Assembly: GCA_009694735.1 (NCBI GenBank)
Contig: SHUG01000020.1
Location: 1 to 32,396, forward strand
Length of the DNA stretch: 32,396 nt
Source of the DNA: Acidobacteriota bacterium
Lineage (GTDB): Bacteria; Acidobacteriota; Vicinamibacteria; Vicinamibacterales; UBA2999
Reading direction: 5' to 3'
Made by a program: the position numbers and the translations under genes. The notes under the pieces are model-generated. The model was not told the origin of the DNA. It saw nothing but the letters and a program-made list of their open reading frames with translations, and ran no database searches. This document shows positions 1-9,809 of the stretch, piece by piece (the stretch's first letter is position 1; every line of letters begins with the position of its first letter).

Positions 1-530
1 CGGACTTCCGCGTCCGTCTTCAGCAGGTTCTTCACGTCGAAGGCCCCGAAGCCTGACGCCAGCGACCGTGCGAGCATGCGCTCGACGTTGCTGTTGACGA
101 CGCCTTCGAGGCTGACGTGTCCGCGGTTGACCACCACCCGAATCGGGGGGTTGGCCATTGACGCGTAGCTCCAGAACAACGAGTGGCTGTAGATGGCCCG
201 CGCAATGCGAAACCGAAGCTCATCGTCAAACTGCGACACCGGCAGCACGCCGATCTTGTTGTCGACCGACAGAATGCCGTCGACCTTCCGTACGCGCTTC
301 TCGATATCGTCGCGCTTGTAAGGCATGGTGACCCAGCCACTCAGTTGCACTTTGCCGTCGATCACCTCCGCCGAGATGCTGTCGAAGATGGTGAGTTGCG
401 TGTAGCGATTGACCTGGTTGGCGATGTCGTTGAACACCTGCAGATCTTTGCGCTCGGCCTCTTGTCCGAAGACTGGCGCGGCGCCAAGAACCAACAGTGA
501 GACGAACGCTGCTGCGATGACTGACTTCAT
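1..530 (-). CDS. BON-domain periplasmic protein (3' end cut by window edge)
   Basis: The frame is open from an ATG at 530 to the window edge (about 176 codons, no stop), so the C-terminus is missing. Residues 1-23 form a signal peptide (basic start, hydrophobic core, cleavage near VFGQ-E). Two BON-type modules follow, at about 28-95 and 98-170. Each has the pattern of a helix, then a strand with 'V..G.V.L.G.V' (seen as VIDGKVQLSGWV and VVNRGHVSLEGVV), then 'VDGILSVDN' in the first copy. BON domains are known from OsmY-like periplasmic or membrane-binding proteins. Role here is inferred as envelope stress or lipid surface binding. There is no clear Shine-Dalgarno. The gene is alone in this strand run, separated from the VWA gene by a repeat-filled gap. 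Confidence 0.85.
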   Translation of the reverse strand, partial: MKSVIAAAFVSLLVLGAAPVFGQEAERKDLQVFNDIANQVNRYTQLTIFDSISAEVIDGKVQLSGWVTMPYKRDDIEKRVRKVDGILSVDNKIGVLPVSQFDDELRFRIARAIYSHSLFWSYASMANPPIRVVVNRGHVSLEGVVNSNVERMLARSLASGFGAFDVKNLLKTDAEV

Positions 531-832
531 GGTGGAACCTCCCCATATGACTTCTGACACTGCGAAACCTGTGCCATCACGGGGTGTCCACTTCAGCGGA
601 ATCCTCGAATCATGAAATCTTGTGATCTCTTGAGGTGTTGATCTCGTGATCGATTTGTTGATCTGGTGATCTGGTGATCTGGTGAGCGGTGTGTTGATGT
701 GGTGATCTGCGGCGGTCTGCATCAACCGATCGTCAGATCGGTCACCCGATCATCCGATCGATAGATCAACCGCTCGATCACCACATCACCACATCAAGAG
801 GTCAATAGATGTTGGGAGCGAAGCCCAAGAAT
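531..832. repeat. Gene-free gap with GATC-rich inverted-repeat element (about 610-808)
   Basis: No convincing gene lies here. Bases about 610-808 are built from short units of the type TTGATCTGGTGATC: TGATCTGG is repeated tandemly around 660-684. The right half carries the complement orientation (ATCACCACATCACCACATCA at about 777-796). The two halves make a long imperfect inverted repeat centred near 715. Short related wording (TGATTTGGTGATCTCGCGAT) recurs at about 14777-14796. The gap separates two minus-strand genes, so it must also hold the upstream region of the BON gene, but I see no clear promoter. Confidence 0.6.
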
Positions 833-1969
833 CTATGGCGTAGCGACGTAGCCCTTTCGCGCGCGGACCTTGAGGGCCGGATCGCGCACTTCGACACGAA
901 TGGTGTGCCAGCGCCCGTCCTTGAGGCCTGGACTCGGATAACCGAGGTAGTACTGCTGGCTCAGCTCGTCGGCGATGCTCGCGACTGCCGGATCCAGATC
1001 GCGCGGGTCGCGCACAATCTCCGTGCGGCCGCCGCTGTCGTCGGTCATCTCGCGCAACGCCATCACGTTCAGGCGATCGCCGGCACCGCCGATTGAATAC
1101 GTGCCGCCGCCACCGGTCGGTGGATACTGCGGCTGCGGCATCGGAATACGCCCACCGCCCCCGCGGCCGCCAGGGAACGGAAACGGAATCGGCAACCGCG
1201 GCCGTGGCTGCTGAATTGGCGGCGCGGGTCGCTGGAACGTCGGCTCACCCTGCCCGTCAATGCCGACCGCGTAGACCAGCACTTCGGTCTCGCGGATGAC
1301 ACGCTTGACGTCGGCAATGTCGGTGCGGCTGCTGGTGTCGTTGCCGTCGGAGATGATCACGATGGCCTTCTTGCGGTTCTGTCCGCTCTGCGCCATCGGC
1401 ACGGCTTCGACCACGCCGTCGTACATCGCCGTGCCGCCATTGGGATGAATGCGTCCCACCATGGTCGCCAGCCGATCGCGATCGTTCGTCCAGTCAAGCA
1501 CGAGATCGGCGTTCGCACTGAACCGGTACAGGAAGAACTCATCCAGTTCGTCGTTCATCAGCCGGAAGAACCGATCGATGGAACTCACGGCCGCCGACCA
1601 TTTATCGCCAACCATGCTGCCGCTGGTGTCGACGACAATGCCCAGGCTCACCGGCGTGCGGTCGGCGTTGAAGTGCGAGACCTCGACCAGCTTGTTGTCC
1701 TCGTAAACGAAGAAGTCGTCCTTGGTCAGCCGGCCGGCGAAGCGGCCGGACCGATCGGTGACGGTCGCCGTCACGTTGATCAGCTCGACGCCGCTCTTGA
1801 AACGAAAGCCGTCCGGTTGCTGGGCGAACGGACTGACGCTCGCCAGTGCGAGTAGCGCCAGGGCGAGCACCCAAGTGCGTGGGCCTTGTCCGTGATCCCG
1901 GATCCCGGATCCCACCTTCGCCAAGGCTACGGCGGGCAGGCCCGGCTCCCGGCGCTTGTCGTTCGTCAT
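833..1969 (-). CDS. Secreted/anchored VWA-domain protein (Acidobacteria VWFA-related type)
   Basis: 378 aa from the ATG at 1969, preferred because GGAG lies 6-7 nt upstream; a GTG (1984) and ATG (1981) further up are possible and would overlap the preceding stop. Hydrophobic segment at about 33-49 ends in a signal-peptide-like SPFAQ. Residues 58-100 hold the strand-rich 'NVTATVTDRSGRFAGRLTKDDFFVYEDN' type lead-in, typical of the acidobacterial VWFA-related family (long motif shown only by its key residues N65, D72, L81, Y89). The MIDAS motif DTSGSM is at 114-119, with later MIDAS residues in GGTAMYDG and ISDGND. A Pro/Gly-rich insert (about 245-295) follows the VWA core. Residues about 11-28 are encoded by repeat DNA (see findings). 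The ligand is unknown. It sits in a run with a membrane protein and a TonB-family protein. Confidence 0.85.
   Translation of the reverse strand: MTNDKRREPGLPAVALAKVGSGIRDHGQGPRTWVLALALLALASVSPFAQQPDGFRFKSGVELINVTATVTDRSGRFAGRLTKDDFFVYEDNKLVEVSHFNADRTPVSLGIVVDTSGSMVGDKWSAAVSSIDRFFRLMNDELDEFFLYRFSANADLVLDWTNDRDRLATMVGRIHPNGGTAMYDGVVEAVPMAQSGQNRKKAIVIISDGNDTSSRTDIADVKRVIRETEVLVYAVGIDGQGEPTFQRPAPPIQQPRPRLPIPFPFPGGRGGGGRIPMPQPQYPPTGGGGTYSIGGAGDRLNVMALREMTDDSGGRTEIVRDPRDLDPAVASIADELSQQYYLGYPSPGLKDGRWHTIRVEVRDPALKVRARKGYVATP
1894..1940 (-). repeat. Heptamer array (GATCCCG x3) fused to a CCACCTTCGC...GGCGGGCAGG element
   Basis: Read on the plus strand there are three heptamers, GATCCCG, GATCCCG and GATCCCA, at 1894-1914. 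They run directly into a 29-bp element beginning CCACCTTCGCCAAGGCTACG (1912-1940). All of it lies in the coding frame of the VWA gene, between its start codon and its hydrophobic signal segment. Confidence 0.8.
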
Positions 1970-1980
1970 GTCGCTCTCCA

Positions 1981-2700
1981 TCACTTCAACGTCACGCTGA
2001 CCGGCTGCCCGCCTTCGGCAGCCAGCGGTGTGGCGCCGCGCCGATCGATATGCGGCACCACGCCATCATCTGTCCGGAAGCTGACGCGATAGCGCGCCAC
2101 GGTGGCCGGCGCGTCAAGCGAGACCACGAACGGCGATTCATCGCCGGCGCCGAGCTTCAGGAAGTCCACATCGGCCTTCGCGCTGGTGACAAACCCGCCA
2201 AGCCGATCGAACAGGAACACCACCGCTGAGAGACGCTCCACCGGTTTTGCTGCCGCCGGGTTGCGGACCAGCCCAGACACCGCCAGCTTCTCCTTCAGAC
2301 GCTCGTGACGCAACGACACCAGTTCGAGTGGGCGGTTCGGACCCACAGCGGCCGCGCTCGTGCCGCGAGGTCCGGCCATCATCCACACCAGCCCGCCGAG
2401 CAACCCGATGCACAACACCGCCGCGGCGATCGCGAGCACACGCTGCCCTCCGCCAGTGTCCTGCCGCTGCGTGGTGGTCGCGCTCAGAAAGCCAGAGGAG
2501 TGCGACACTTCGCGCGCGGCCGGCGCCCAAGGCGCTCGCGCGAGGGGGATCGGCGCGTTGTCAGCGGCAGTAATCGATAGAGCTGCCACGCGCGCCGCGG
2601 ATCGCCGCTTCTCGTCGCGTGCCAACCGCCATGCCGTCACGCTCATCACCAGCGCGACCACCAGCGAGATCACCGTGACGATCAAGAGGATGGTTTCCAT
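1981..2700 (-). CDS. Two-TM membrane protein with C-terminal FxLYD/DUF3426-like domain
   Basis: 239 aa. A first membrane segment at residues 3-24 is followed by a short basic cytoplasmic stretch; a second is at about 88-109 (LAIAAAVLCIGLLGGLVWMM). The C-terminal 110 residues look like an extracytoplasmic beta-sandwich: 'LAVSGLVRNPAAAKPVERLSAVV' type text resembles FxLYD or DUF3426 domains that mediate envelope protein contacts. The start is the ATG at 2700; an AGGA 7 nt upstream, supplied by the heptamer array 2707-2748, can act as Shine-Dalgarno. Its TGA overlaps an ATG of the VWA gene (TGATG), so the two are likely co-transcribed. Exact function unknown; domain assignment is by pattern only. 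Confidence 0.65.
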   Translation of the reverse strand: METILLIVTVISLVVALVMSVTAWRLARDEKRRSAARVAALSITAADNAPIPLARAPWAPAAREVSHSSGFLSATTTQRQDTGGGQRVLAIAAAVLCIGLLGGLVWMMAGPRGTSAAAVGPNRPLELVSLRHERLKEKLAVSGLVRNPAAAKPVERLSAVVFLFDRLGGFVTSAKADVDFLKLGAGDESPFVVSLDAPATVARYRVSFRTDDGVVPHIDRRGATPLAAEGGQPVSVTLK

Positions 2701-2706
2701 AGATCA

Positions 2707-2748
2707 GTCCTGAGTCCTAGGTCCCAGGTCCTAAGACCCAGGTCCACA
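2707..2748. repeat. Intergenic heptamer array (GTCCTAG type, 6 units)
   Basis: Six consecutive 7-mers fill the gap between the TonB-family gene and the membrane-protein gene: GTCCTGA, GTCCTAG, GTCCCAG, GTCCTAA, GACCCAG, GTCCACA. The period is exact over 42 bp and the phase never slips. The distal unit read on the minus strand supplies AGGA seven bases before the ATG at 2700. Confidence 0.85.
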
Positions 2749-2753
2749 CCACG

Positions 2754-3854
2754 CTATCGAAGCCTGAACTCGACGCCGACTTGCACGACGACCTCCACCG
2801 GCACGCCCTTCATGCGCCCGGGCGCAAAACGCCACTGGCGCACCGCCTGAACTGCGCGCTCGTTCAGCCCGCCGCGCAGTCCGCGAATCAACTTGACGTC
2901 GCCCACCGTGCCATCGCGCCTCACCACGATCTCGAGTTCGACTTCGCCTTCGATGTTCGCGCGCCGAGCCTCATCCGAGTAGTCGGCCTTCACTTCGCGC
3001 AGCAGGCGTGGCGGCTCGACGCCGCTCCCGGGCCGAAACGGTCCGCCGCCGGTGCCGCCGCCCGATCCGTCGCCGACGCCACTGCCATCACCGGCGCCAA
3101 GGCCCGTGCCTCGCCCCGTGCCGGCACCACCACCTGCGCCGGGTCCCTGGCTCGGCGGCGTCTCCGGTACTTTCGCGAGCACACCTTCGCGGGTCTCCGC
3201 ATCCGCGGGCTTGGTCGCAATCGGCGCCATCACCGGCGGCAACGGCTTGGCTTCAAGCGGTGGCGGCGGTGGTTCGGGTGGCTTGGGCAGCGGTCGCATG
3301 GGCGGCGGCAGCTTGCGCGCCGGCAACGGACTGCTGATGCGCTCCACGCCCTTGCGGGCGGCCTTGGGGGCAGGCTTCTTCATCCTCAGCCCACCACCAC
3401 CGCCACCACCGCCCGGCCCCGGTGAAACCAGGAAGACCATCCGGATCGGTTCCGGATCCTTCAGCAACTCAGTGCGCTCATCAGCCACGGCAAGGCCGAG
3501 ACTGGCGACAAACAAAATAGTGGCGATGGCCAACCCGTGCAGGCTCGTGGAGACGACCAACGGGAGCGTCGTTGAGCGTTGCGCGCGCATGCCTTGCGCG
3601 AACAGCTCGCGCCCCAGACCGAGCTCCCCGGCAACGCCCACGGCCGTTCCCGCCTTGAGCGCGCGGACCGCGCGCACGGCTTCGCCTTGCGCGACGAAGT
3701 CTGCCAGCTCGGCTTGCCCGCCAATCGGCAGTTGCGCGGCGACCGACCGGATCTCGCCGCGTGCCAGAAGCTCGAGCACGCGCGCTTCCGACACTCCGCC
3801 CGCCGCCGCGATGTCGCGGGCCGTGTAGACGTCTGGAGGAAGGTTTCCAAGCAT
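2754..3854 (-). CDS. TonB-family protein with N-terminal MerR/excisionase-like helix-turn-helix
   Basis: 366 aa. Residues 9-36 (YTARDIAAAGGVSEARVLEL...) read as a MerR- or excisionase-like helix-turn-helix. A single membrane segment lies at about 97-123 (LVVSTSLHGLAIATILFVAS). It is followed by a Gly run, a Pro/Lys-rich spacer (about 155-215), a Gly-rich linker (about 240-280) and a canonical TonB C-terminal domain at about 285-366 (ADYSDEARRANIEGEVELEI, then AVRQWRFAPGR). TonB C-domains touch outer-membrane receptors. The N-terminal HTH facing the cytoplasm is not part of normal TonB and suggests a membrane-tethered regulator or a recognition domain for a cytoplasmic partner. Start ATG at 3854 has no evident Shine-Dalgarno. 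No ExbB/ExbD genes are in view. Confidence 0.8.
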   Translation of the reverse strand: MLGNLPPDVYTARDIAAAGGVSEARVLELLARGEIRSVAAQLPIGGQAELADFVAQGEAVRAVRALKAGTAVGVAGELGLGRELFAQGMRAQRSTTLPLVVSTSLHGLAIATILFVASLGLAVADERTELLKDPEPIRMVFLVSPGPGGGGGGGGLRMKKPAPKAARKGVERISSPLPARKLPPPMRPLPKPPEPPPPPLEAKPLPPVMAPIATKPADAETREGVLAKVPETPPSQGPGAGGGAGTGRGTGLGAGDGSGVGDGSGGGTGGGPFRPGSGVEPPRLLREVKADYSDEARRANIEGEVELEIVVRRDGTVGDVKLIRGLRGGLNERAVQAVRQWRFAPGRMKGVPVEVVVQVGVEFRLR

Positions 3855-4010
3855 GGCTGCGGTTCGGGTAATGGCAAAAGCCTTGCCGTCGAGGCCGCTC
3901 GAGACGCTGGCCTCATGATCAGCCTTTTCGGCCAGTTTTCACGAAATCTTTGCAGTCTCGGCCCAGCTGGTTGTGGTGGTTTGGGGACGCCAGTGTCGCC
4001 TTTCATGGGC

Positions 4011-4016
4011 TACCAT
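4011..4016 (+). promoter_or_regulatory. TACCAT -10-like box, leaderless start candidate
   Basis: TACCAT lies 6 nt before the ATG at 4023 and no Shine-Dalgarno is present. The arrangement matches that of four other genes in this window. Confidence 0.35.
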
Positions 4017-4022
4017 CCGCGC

Positions 4023-4517
4023 ATGGGGCGACGAACGTTGGCCGCGCTTGCCACGCTGTGGCTGCTCTCGTCGGCGTCAGTGACCCTTCAGGAACCGGCG
4101 CCCGCGCCGTATCGCCTCGTTCGTGGCTGGGGCGCCTTGCCGGGCGGCGCCACGTGGGGCGAGGTTCCAGGCATGGCCATCGACGCCAAGGGCAAGATCT
4201 TCGCCTTCCACCGTTCCGAACCGCCCATCGTCGAACTCGATCGCGACGGCAAGATTCTCAAGATGTGGGGCGAGAAGTTGTTTGCGTGGCCGCATGGCAT
4301 TCGCGTCGATCGGTTTGGCTTTCTGTGGATCACCGACGGACAGAATCGCAATGGCCTGGGCCAGCAGGTGTTCAAGTACAAGCTGGACGATGCGGTCGCT
4401 GAAGGTGTGGCGGTTGACACCGACGGTAACATCTACGTTGGAGAAACCGTGGCCGGCACCACCCTCACGGGCCAACCAGGCGGCCACATCGTCCGTAAGC
4501 TGGCCAAAGGAAAGTAG
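4023..4517 (+). CDS. Truncated NHL/6-bladed beta-propeller secreted protein (middle blades missing)
   Basis: 164 aa with a signal peptide at residues 1-24 (MGRRTLAALATLWLLSSASV). The propeller text reads normally from 'GMAIDAKGKIFAFHRSEPPIVELD' (key residues D and G of the blade) to 'WITDGQNRNGLGQQVFKY', then jumps to what is normally the last blade, 'EGVAVDTDGNIYVGE'. Homologous secreted NHL proteins of the peptidyl-alpha-hydroxyglycine amidating lyase type are, from memory, about twice this length. The join lies near 4387. An in-frame ATG at 4005 is an alternative start. I infer an in-frame internal deletion; the product may not fold. The gene is followed 8 bp later by the FHA gene. Confidence 0.65.
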   Translation: MGRRTLAALATLWLLSSASVTLQEPAPAPYRLVRGWGALPGGATWGEVPGMAIDAKGKIFAFHRSEPPIVELDRDGKILKMWGEKLFAWPHGIRVDRFGFLWITDGQNRNGLGQQVFKYKLDDAVAEGVAVDTDGNIYVGETVAGTTLTGQPGGHIVRKLAKGK

Positions 4518-4525
4518 CGGTCGCC

Positions 4526-4837
4526 ATGGTCATGAGCCTGCGCGTCGGTCATCGTCGATACGTGTTGGCATACGGCCTCAACACGATCGGCCGCGATCCC
4601 GAACCCACCGTCTGCCTCAACGACTCGAGCGTGTCGCGGGCCCACGCGCGGATCACGATCAAGGACGGGCAGGCCACGGTCGAAGATCTGCAGAGCAAGA
4701 ACGGCACGACCGTGCAGAACCAGCCCATTGACGGGCCGACAGTGCTCGCCGATGGCGACGAGATCGAGTTCGGTCACGTCAAGAGCTGGTTCATCATCGA
4801 AGCCAGCGACGACCCGCCCACGACGACGCACCTATGA
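4526..4837 (+). CDS. Stand-alone FHA domain protein
   Basis: 103 aa that are almost entirely one FHA domain: GRD at about 24-26, SVSRAHARI at about 36-44, then SKNGT and the DGDEIEFG turn. These carry the phosphothreonine-binding Arg, Ser, His and Asn positions, so binding to phosphothreonine peptides is expected. No kinase or effector domain is attached; in acidobacteria this module often sits behind a winged-helix domain, which is absent here. ATG at 4526 or 4532 could be used. The stop overlaps the end of the convergent methyltransferase gene by 6 bp. Confidence 0.85.
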   Translation: MVMSLRVGHRRYVLAYGLNTIGRDPEPTVCLNDSSVSRAHARITIKDGQATVEDLQSKNGTTVQNQPIDGPTVLADGDEIEFGHVKSWFIIEASDDPPTTTHL

Positions 4838-5401
4838 GTTGGGGCGGAGGCCTTCGAGAAAGCGGAAGCCGTCTTTTTCGGCGAGCAGCCGCGACGGTTT
4901 GAAGCCGGCCGCCGTCAGGTCGCGCAGCATGTCGTAGGCCCGCGGCCGCGTCACCGCGCCGCGGAACATCCCGCCGCCGAGTCCTTCCACCACCTCAATG
5001 CGTCCGCCCATGCGCACCAGGCGACGGGCGTCATGCAGGTAGTTGAGGCGCGCGGCGTCTTCGATGGCGGCAAAGCTGCCGTTGGTGTCGTCGATCACGA
5101 TCATGTCGAACTGGTCGCTGTCGAACGGCAGGGTGCGGCCGTCGATCGGCCGCACGTCGATCAGCGCGCCGACCTTGGCGCCCACCGCCGCCGCGCGCTT
5201 GGCCGACGCCGGGTCGGACGAGGCCACGGCCGCCGCACCGCTCAGCCCGACCTTGGCAGCCAATCCCGAGAGCAGCGCGCGATCGTGGCAACCGACCTGC
5301 AGAAAGCGCTCGCCCATCCGCACGCCGGTCATCGACACTTGCAGCGGATCCATCGCGCGGGTCTGGCTGGCTTTGAGCAACCGGATGAAGATGCCGATCA
5401 T
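4832..5401 (-). CDS. Small class I SAM-dependent methyltransferase-like protein
   Basis: 189 aa from ATG 5401, preceded by GGAGG with a short 3-nt spacing. The frame continues upstream, but that part is antisense to the inositol synthase gene and is not credible. Core: strand 'RFLQVGCHDR' at about 32-41 (loose motif I, GCHD in place of GxGxG), acidic 'FDMIVIDDTN' (post-motif) at about 98-107, and 'MGGRIEVVEG' near 130. This matches a Rossmann methyltransferase fold with a degenerate cofactor loop. Substrate unknown. It is divergent from the small ORF at 5436. Confidence 0.7.
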   Translation of the reverse strand: MIGIFIRLLKASQTRAMDPLQVSMTGVRMGERFLQVGCHDRALLSGLAAKVGLSGAAAVASSDPASAKRAAAVGAKVGALIDVRPIDGRTLPFDSDQFDMIVIDDTNGSFAAIEDAARLNYLHDARRLVRMGGRIEVVEGLGGGMFRGAVTRPRAYDMLRDLTAAGFKPSRLLAEKDGFRFLEGLRPNS

Positions 5402-5435
5402 GTGCCTCCATGATAGCCTCTCGCGCGGAGGACCC

Positions 5436-5522
5436 ATGCGCCCACGCCGCGTCCCATTGATCGCGCTCCTGATCGCTGTGATCGCCGCCGCCGTGCTCGC
5501 GCTAGGCGACCAGAAAACCTGA
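5436..5522 (+). CDS. Candidate 28-aa single-TM small protein
   Basis: ATG at 5436 is preceded by GGAGG with a 4-5 nt spacing, one of the best ribosome sites in the window. The 28-residue product has a basic N-terminus (MRPRR), about 17 hydrophobic residues (ALLIAVIAAAVLAL) and a short polar tail ending in DQKT. The stop (5520-5522) lies just before the inositol synthase start. It could be a real small membrane protein or a translated leader; I know no family for it. Confidence 0.4.
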   Translation: MRPRRVPLIALLIAVIAAAVLALGDQKT

Positions 5523-5534
5523 TATATTTCCAAG

Positions 5535-6845
<1,311 letters not shown>

Positions 6846-6887
6846 GGGTAACGTTCCCATGGCGCCGGGCCGATAACCCGTGTTGCC

Positions 6888-7775
6888 ATGCACCCTTCGA
6901 TGCAGCCGTACGAAGCCTTTTTCGGCTTCGTCGAGCGGCCGTTCAGCCTGACGCCGGACCCCAAGTACTACTTCCGGAGCCGATCGCACGGCCGTGCCTT
7001 CGATGCGCTGTCGGCCGGCATTGGCCGGCGCGAGAGCCTGCTGCTGGTTACCGGCGATCTGGGCGTCGGCAAGACGACGTTGTGCCGCACCTTCGTGGCG
7101 CTGCTCGAACGCAAGACGCGGGCGGCGCTGGTGGGCAACTCGCTGTTATCGCCGGAGGACCTGTTACGGCTGCTGTTGCAGGACCTGGGCGCGATTGCGA
7201 AAGACGAAGTCCGCGACGGCCGGCTGGTAGGCGCCACCCGCGCCGAGCTGCAGCAGATGCTCGACGAGTTCCTCATGCGCCTGCGCGCGAACAACGACGG
7301 CGCGGTGCTAATCATCGACGAAGCGCACAGCCTGCCGTCGGCGACGGTCGAGCAGATCGTGCAGCTGGCCGCGCTCGAATCCAATCGCGACAAGGTGCTG
7401 CAGATCCTGCTCGCCGGCCAGCCGGCGGTGACCGGTGGTCCGGCGCTGCCGCGGGCGCTGGACGAGCGGCTGGCCACCCGCGCCCGGCTGCTGCCGCTCG
7501 AGCGCGATGAGTGCGAGCGATACGTTCACCATCGCCTGACCATCGCCGGCGGCGCCAGCGTCACCTTCAGCCAGCGGGCGATCGAGGTGATCTACGGCTT
7601 GTCTGGGGGCGTGCCGCGTCTCGTCAACCTGCTGGCCGAGCGTGCGCTGCAAGAGGGCGCGGTGCTTGGCGCCCGTCGCATCGAACCCGACATGATCGAG
7701 TCGGCGGCCTCGGCGTTGCAGCTGCTGCGATTGCGTCCGAAACGCTTCCGCTGGTTCGGCACGAACGCCAGATAG
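6888..7775 (+). CDS. ExeA/GspA-like AAA ATPase
   Basis: 295 aa. N-terminal '[20 protein letters not shown]' signature of the ExeA/GspA family, Walker [10 protein letters not shown] at 56-64, Walker B VLIIDEAH at 140-147, sensor region LLAGQP near 190-195 and arginine finger area LATRAR. It ends in the usual helical lid. ExeA in type II secretion works with the peptidoglycan-binding ExeB to place the secretin; here the C-terminal membrane and peptidoglycan-binding parts are absent, as in short cytoplasmic homologues found near type IV pilus or exosortase genes. The pilB gene about 3.4 kb downstream is a plausible partner. Start ATG 6888; a second ATG at codon 5 is possible. Confidence 0.88.
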   Translation: MHPSMQPYEAFFGFVERPFSLTPDPKYYFRSRSHGRAFDALSAGIGRRESLLLVTGDLGVGKTTLCRTFVALLERKTRAALVGNSLLSPEDLLRLLLQDLGAIAKDEVRDGRLVGATRAELQQMLDEFLMRLRANNDGAVLIIDEAHSLPSATVEQIVQLAALESNRDKVLQILLAGQPAVTGGPALPRALDERLATRARLLPLERDECERYVHHRLTIAGGASVTFSQRAIEVIYGLSGGVPRLVNLLAERALQEGAVLGARRIEPDMIESAASALQLLRLRPKRFRWFGTNAR

Positions 7776-7810
7776 TTCAACCACAAGGGTTCGATCCAGA
7801 ACCCTCGTCG

Positions 7811-7816
7811 TATACT
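7811..7816 (+). promoter_or_regulatory. TATACT -10 box, leaderless start candidate for acs
   Basis: TATACT ends 6 nt before the acs ATG at 7823. No Shine-Dalgarno occurs in the interval. No convincing -35 is seen. Confidence 0.5.
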
Positions 7817-7822
7817 CGTCCA

Positions 7823-9781
<1,959 letters not shown>

Positions 9782-9787
9782 CTACCT

Positions 9788-9809
9788 GCGCGCCCAGTTC
9801 ACGGCGCGC
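9788..9809. terminator. Hairpin between convergent acs and GGDEF genes
   Basis: GCGCGCC (9788-9794), 8-nt loop, GGCGCGC (9803-9809). The hairpin lies exactly between the two stops and could end transcription from both sides. It has no T tract, so it may be a Rho-dependent or processing site. Confidence 0.55.
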
